Positions 63,872 to 64,000 of a stretch of DNA of 64,000 nucleotides are shown piece after piece; position 1 is the first letter of the stretch, and each line of letters opens with the position of its first letter. The notes under the pieces were generated by a model. The model was not told the DNA's origin, did not search any database, and worked only from the letters and a program-made list of their open reading frames with translations. This DNA comes from Natronogracilivirga saccharolytica (GTDB lineage Bacteria > Bacteroidota > Rhodothermia > Balneolales > Natronogracilivirgulaceae), in NCBI RefSeq assembly GCF_017921895.1, contig NZ_JAFIDN010000010.1, forward strand, positions 79,165 through 143,164. The letters are read 5' to 3'. A program made the position numbers and the translations under genes.

Positions 63872-64000
63872 ATTACCAGAATCCGTGAGTTAAATTGGAA
63901 AAAAATACAATAACATCAAGTATTTCATGAGTTTATCTGATTTTGTATCTTCACCCAACAGGTGAAACAAAGAATCGAAAGACATAGATGGTCATGGATA

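Overview
The window reads like chromosomal DNA of a member of the Balneolota/Rhodothermota/Bacteroidota assemblage, most like Balneolota. The reasons are C-terminal type IX secretion sorting domains (subtilase at 39.8 kb, PorZ-like protein at 47.3 kb), a TonB-dependent receptor with a carboxypeptidase-regulatory N-terminal domain, few strong Shine-Dalgarno sequences, several TTG/GTG starts, a CarB without the allosteric domain and the GNAT-nitrilase/YpdA pair. HemF and oxygen-linked envelope disulfide enzymes suggest an aerobe. GC is moderate and locally uneven. The species cannot be fixed from the sequence alone.

1-14.5 kb: a haem biosynthesis block. hemH-hemA-hemC-hemD-hemE-hemF-hemB run in one direction (minus strand), followed by an RRM protein and then hemL-MFS beyond a convergent CusF-like lipoprotein. 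Every step from glutamyl-tRNA to haem is encoded except protoporphyrinogen oxidase. Upstream lie a response regulator/sensor kinase pair, a two-helix membrane protein and a DUF58 protein.

14.5-30.2 kb: a DDAH-like hydrolase with an AbgT transporter, a 52-residue DUF5989 protein, carA-carB-ddl, a peptide-type ABC binding lipoprotein, NAD kinase and malate dehydrogenase on the plus strand; then a NYN/cold-shock-like fusion, a polysaccharide flippase, aroQ and a HIT protein on the minus strand.

30.3-51.7 kb: tRNA-Lys(UUU) and envelope functions: an outer-membrane barrel, a MgtC/DUF4010 protein, a TonB receptor under a TPP riboswitch (so a probable thiamine importer), VKOR plus DsbA, a serine hydrolase-amidase fusion, an M14 peptidase, a T9SS subtilase, a GNAT-nitrilase fusion with YpdA, SRP RNA, tRNA-Ala(GGC), an OmpA protein with calcium-binding repeats, and a PorZ-like propeller flanked on both sides by unusual 7/8-mer tandem arrays, then a hydrolase and a DoxX protein.

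51.8-64.0 kb: accessory DNA. A decayed PEGA-like lipoprotein gene and a DUF4258 toxin-antitoxin-like pair precede tRNA-Arg(CCU). Beyond the tRNA are an AlpA-like regulator, a tiny coupled ORF, and a tight three-gene operon of about 9.8 kb: SNF2 helicase with a DUF3883 nuclease-like tail, a DUF1156 adenine methylase with an AT-rich mosaic core, and a DUF499 ATPase carrying an N-terminal HEPN-type domain. This operon is the best candidate for an incompletely described anti-phage system. It resembles parts of DISARM and BREX but no other component of either lies in the window, which ends about 330 bp after the third gene.
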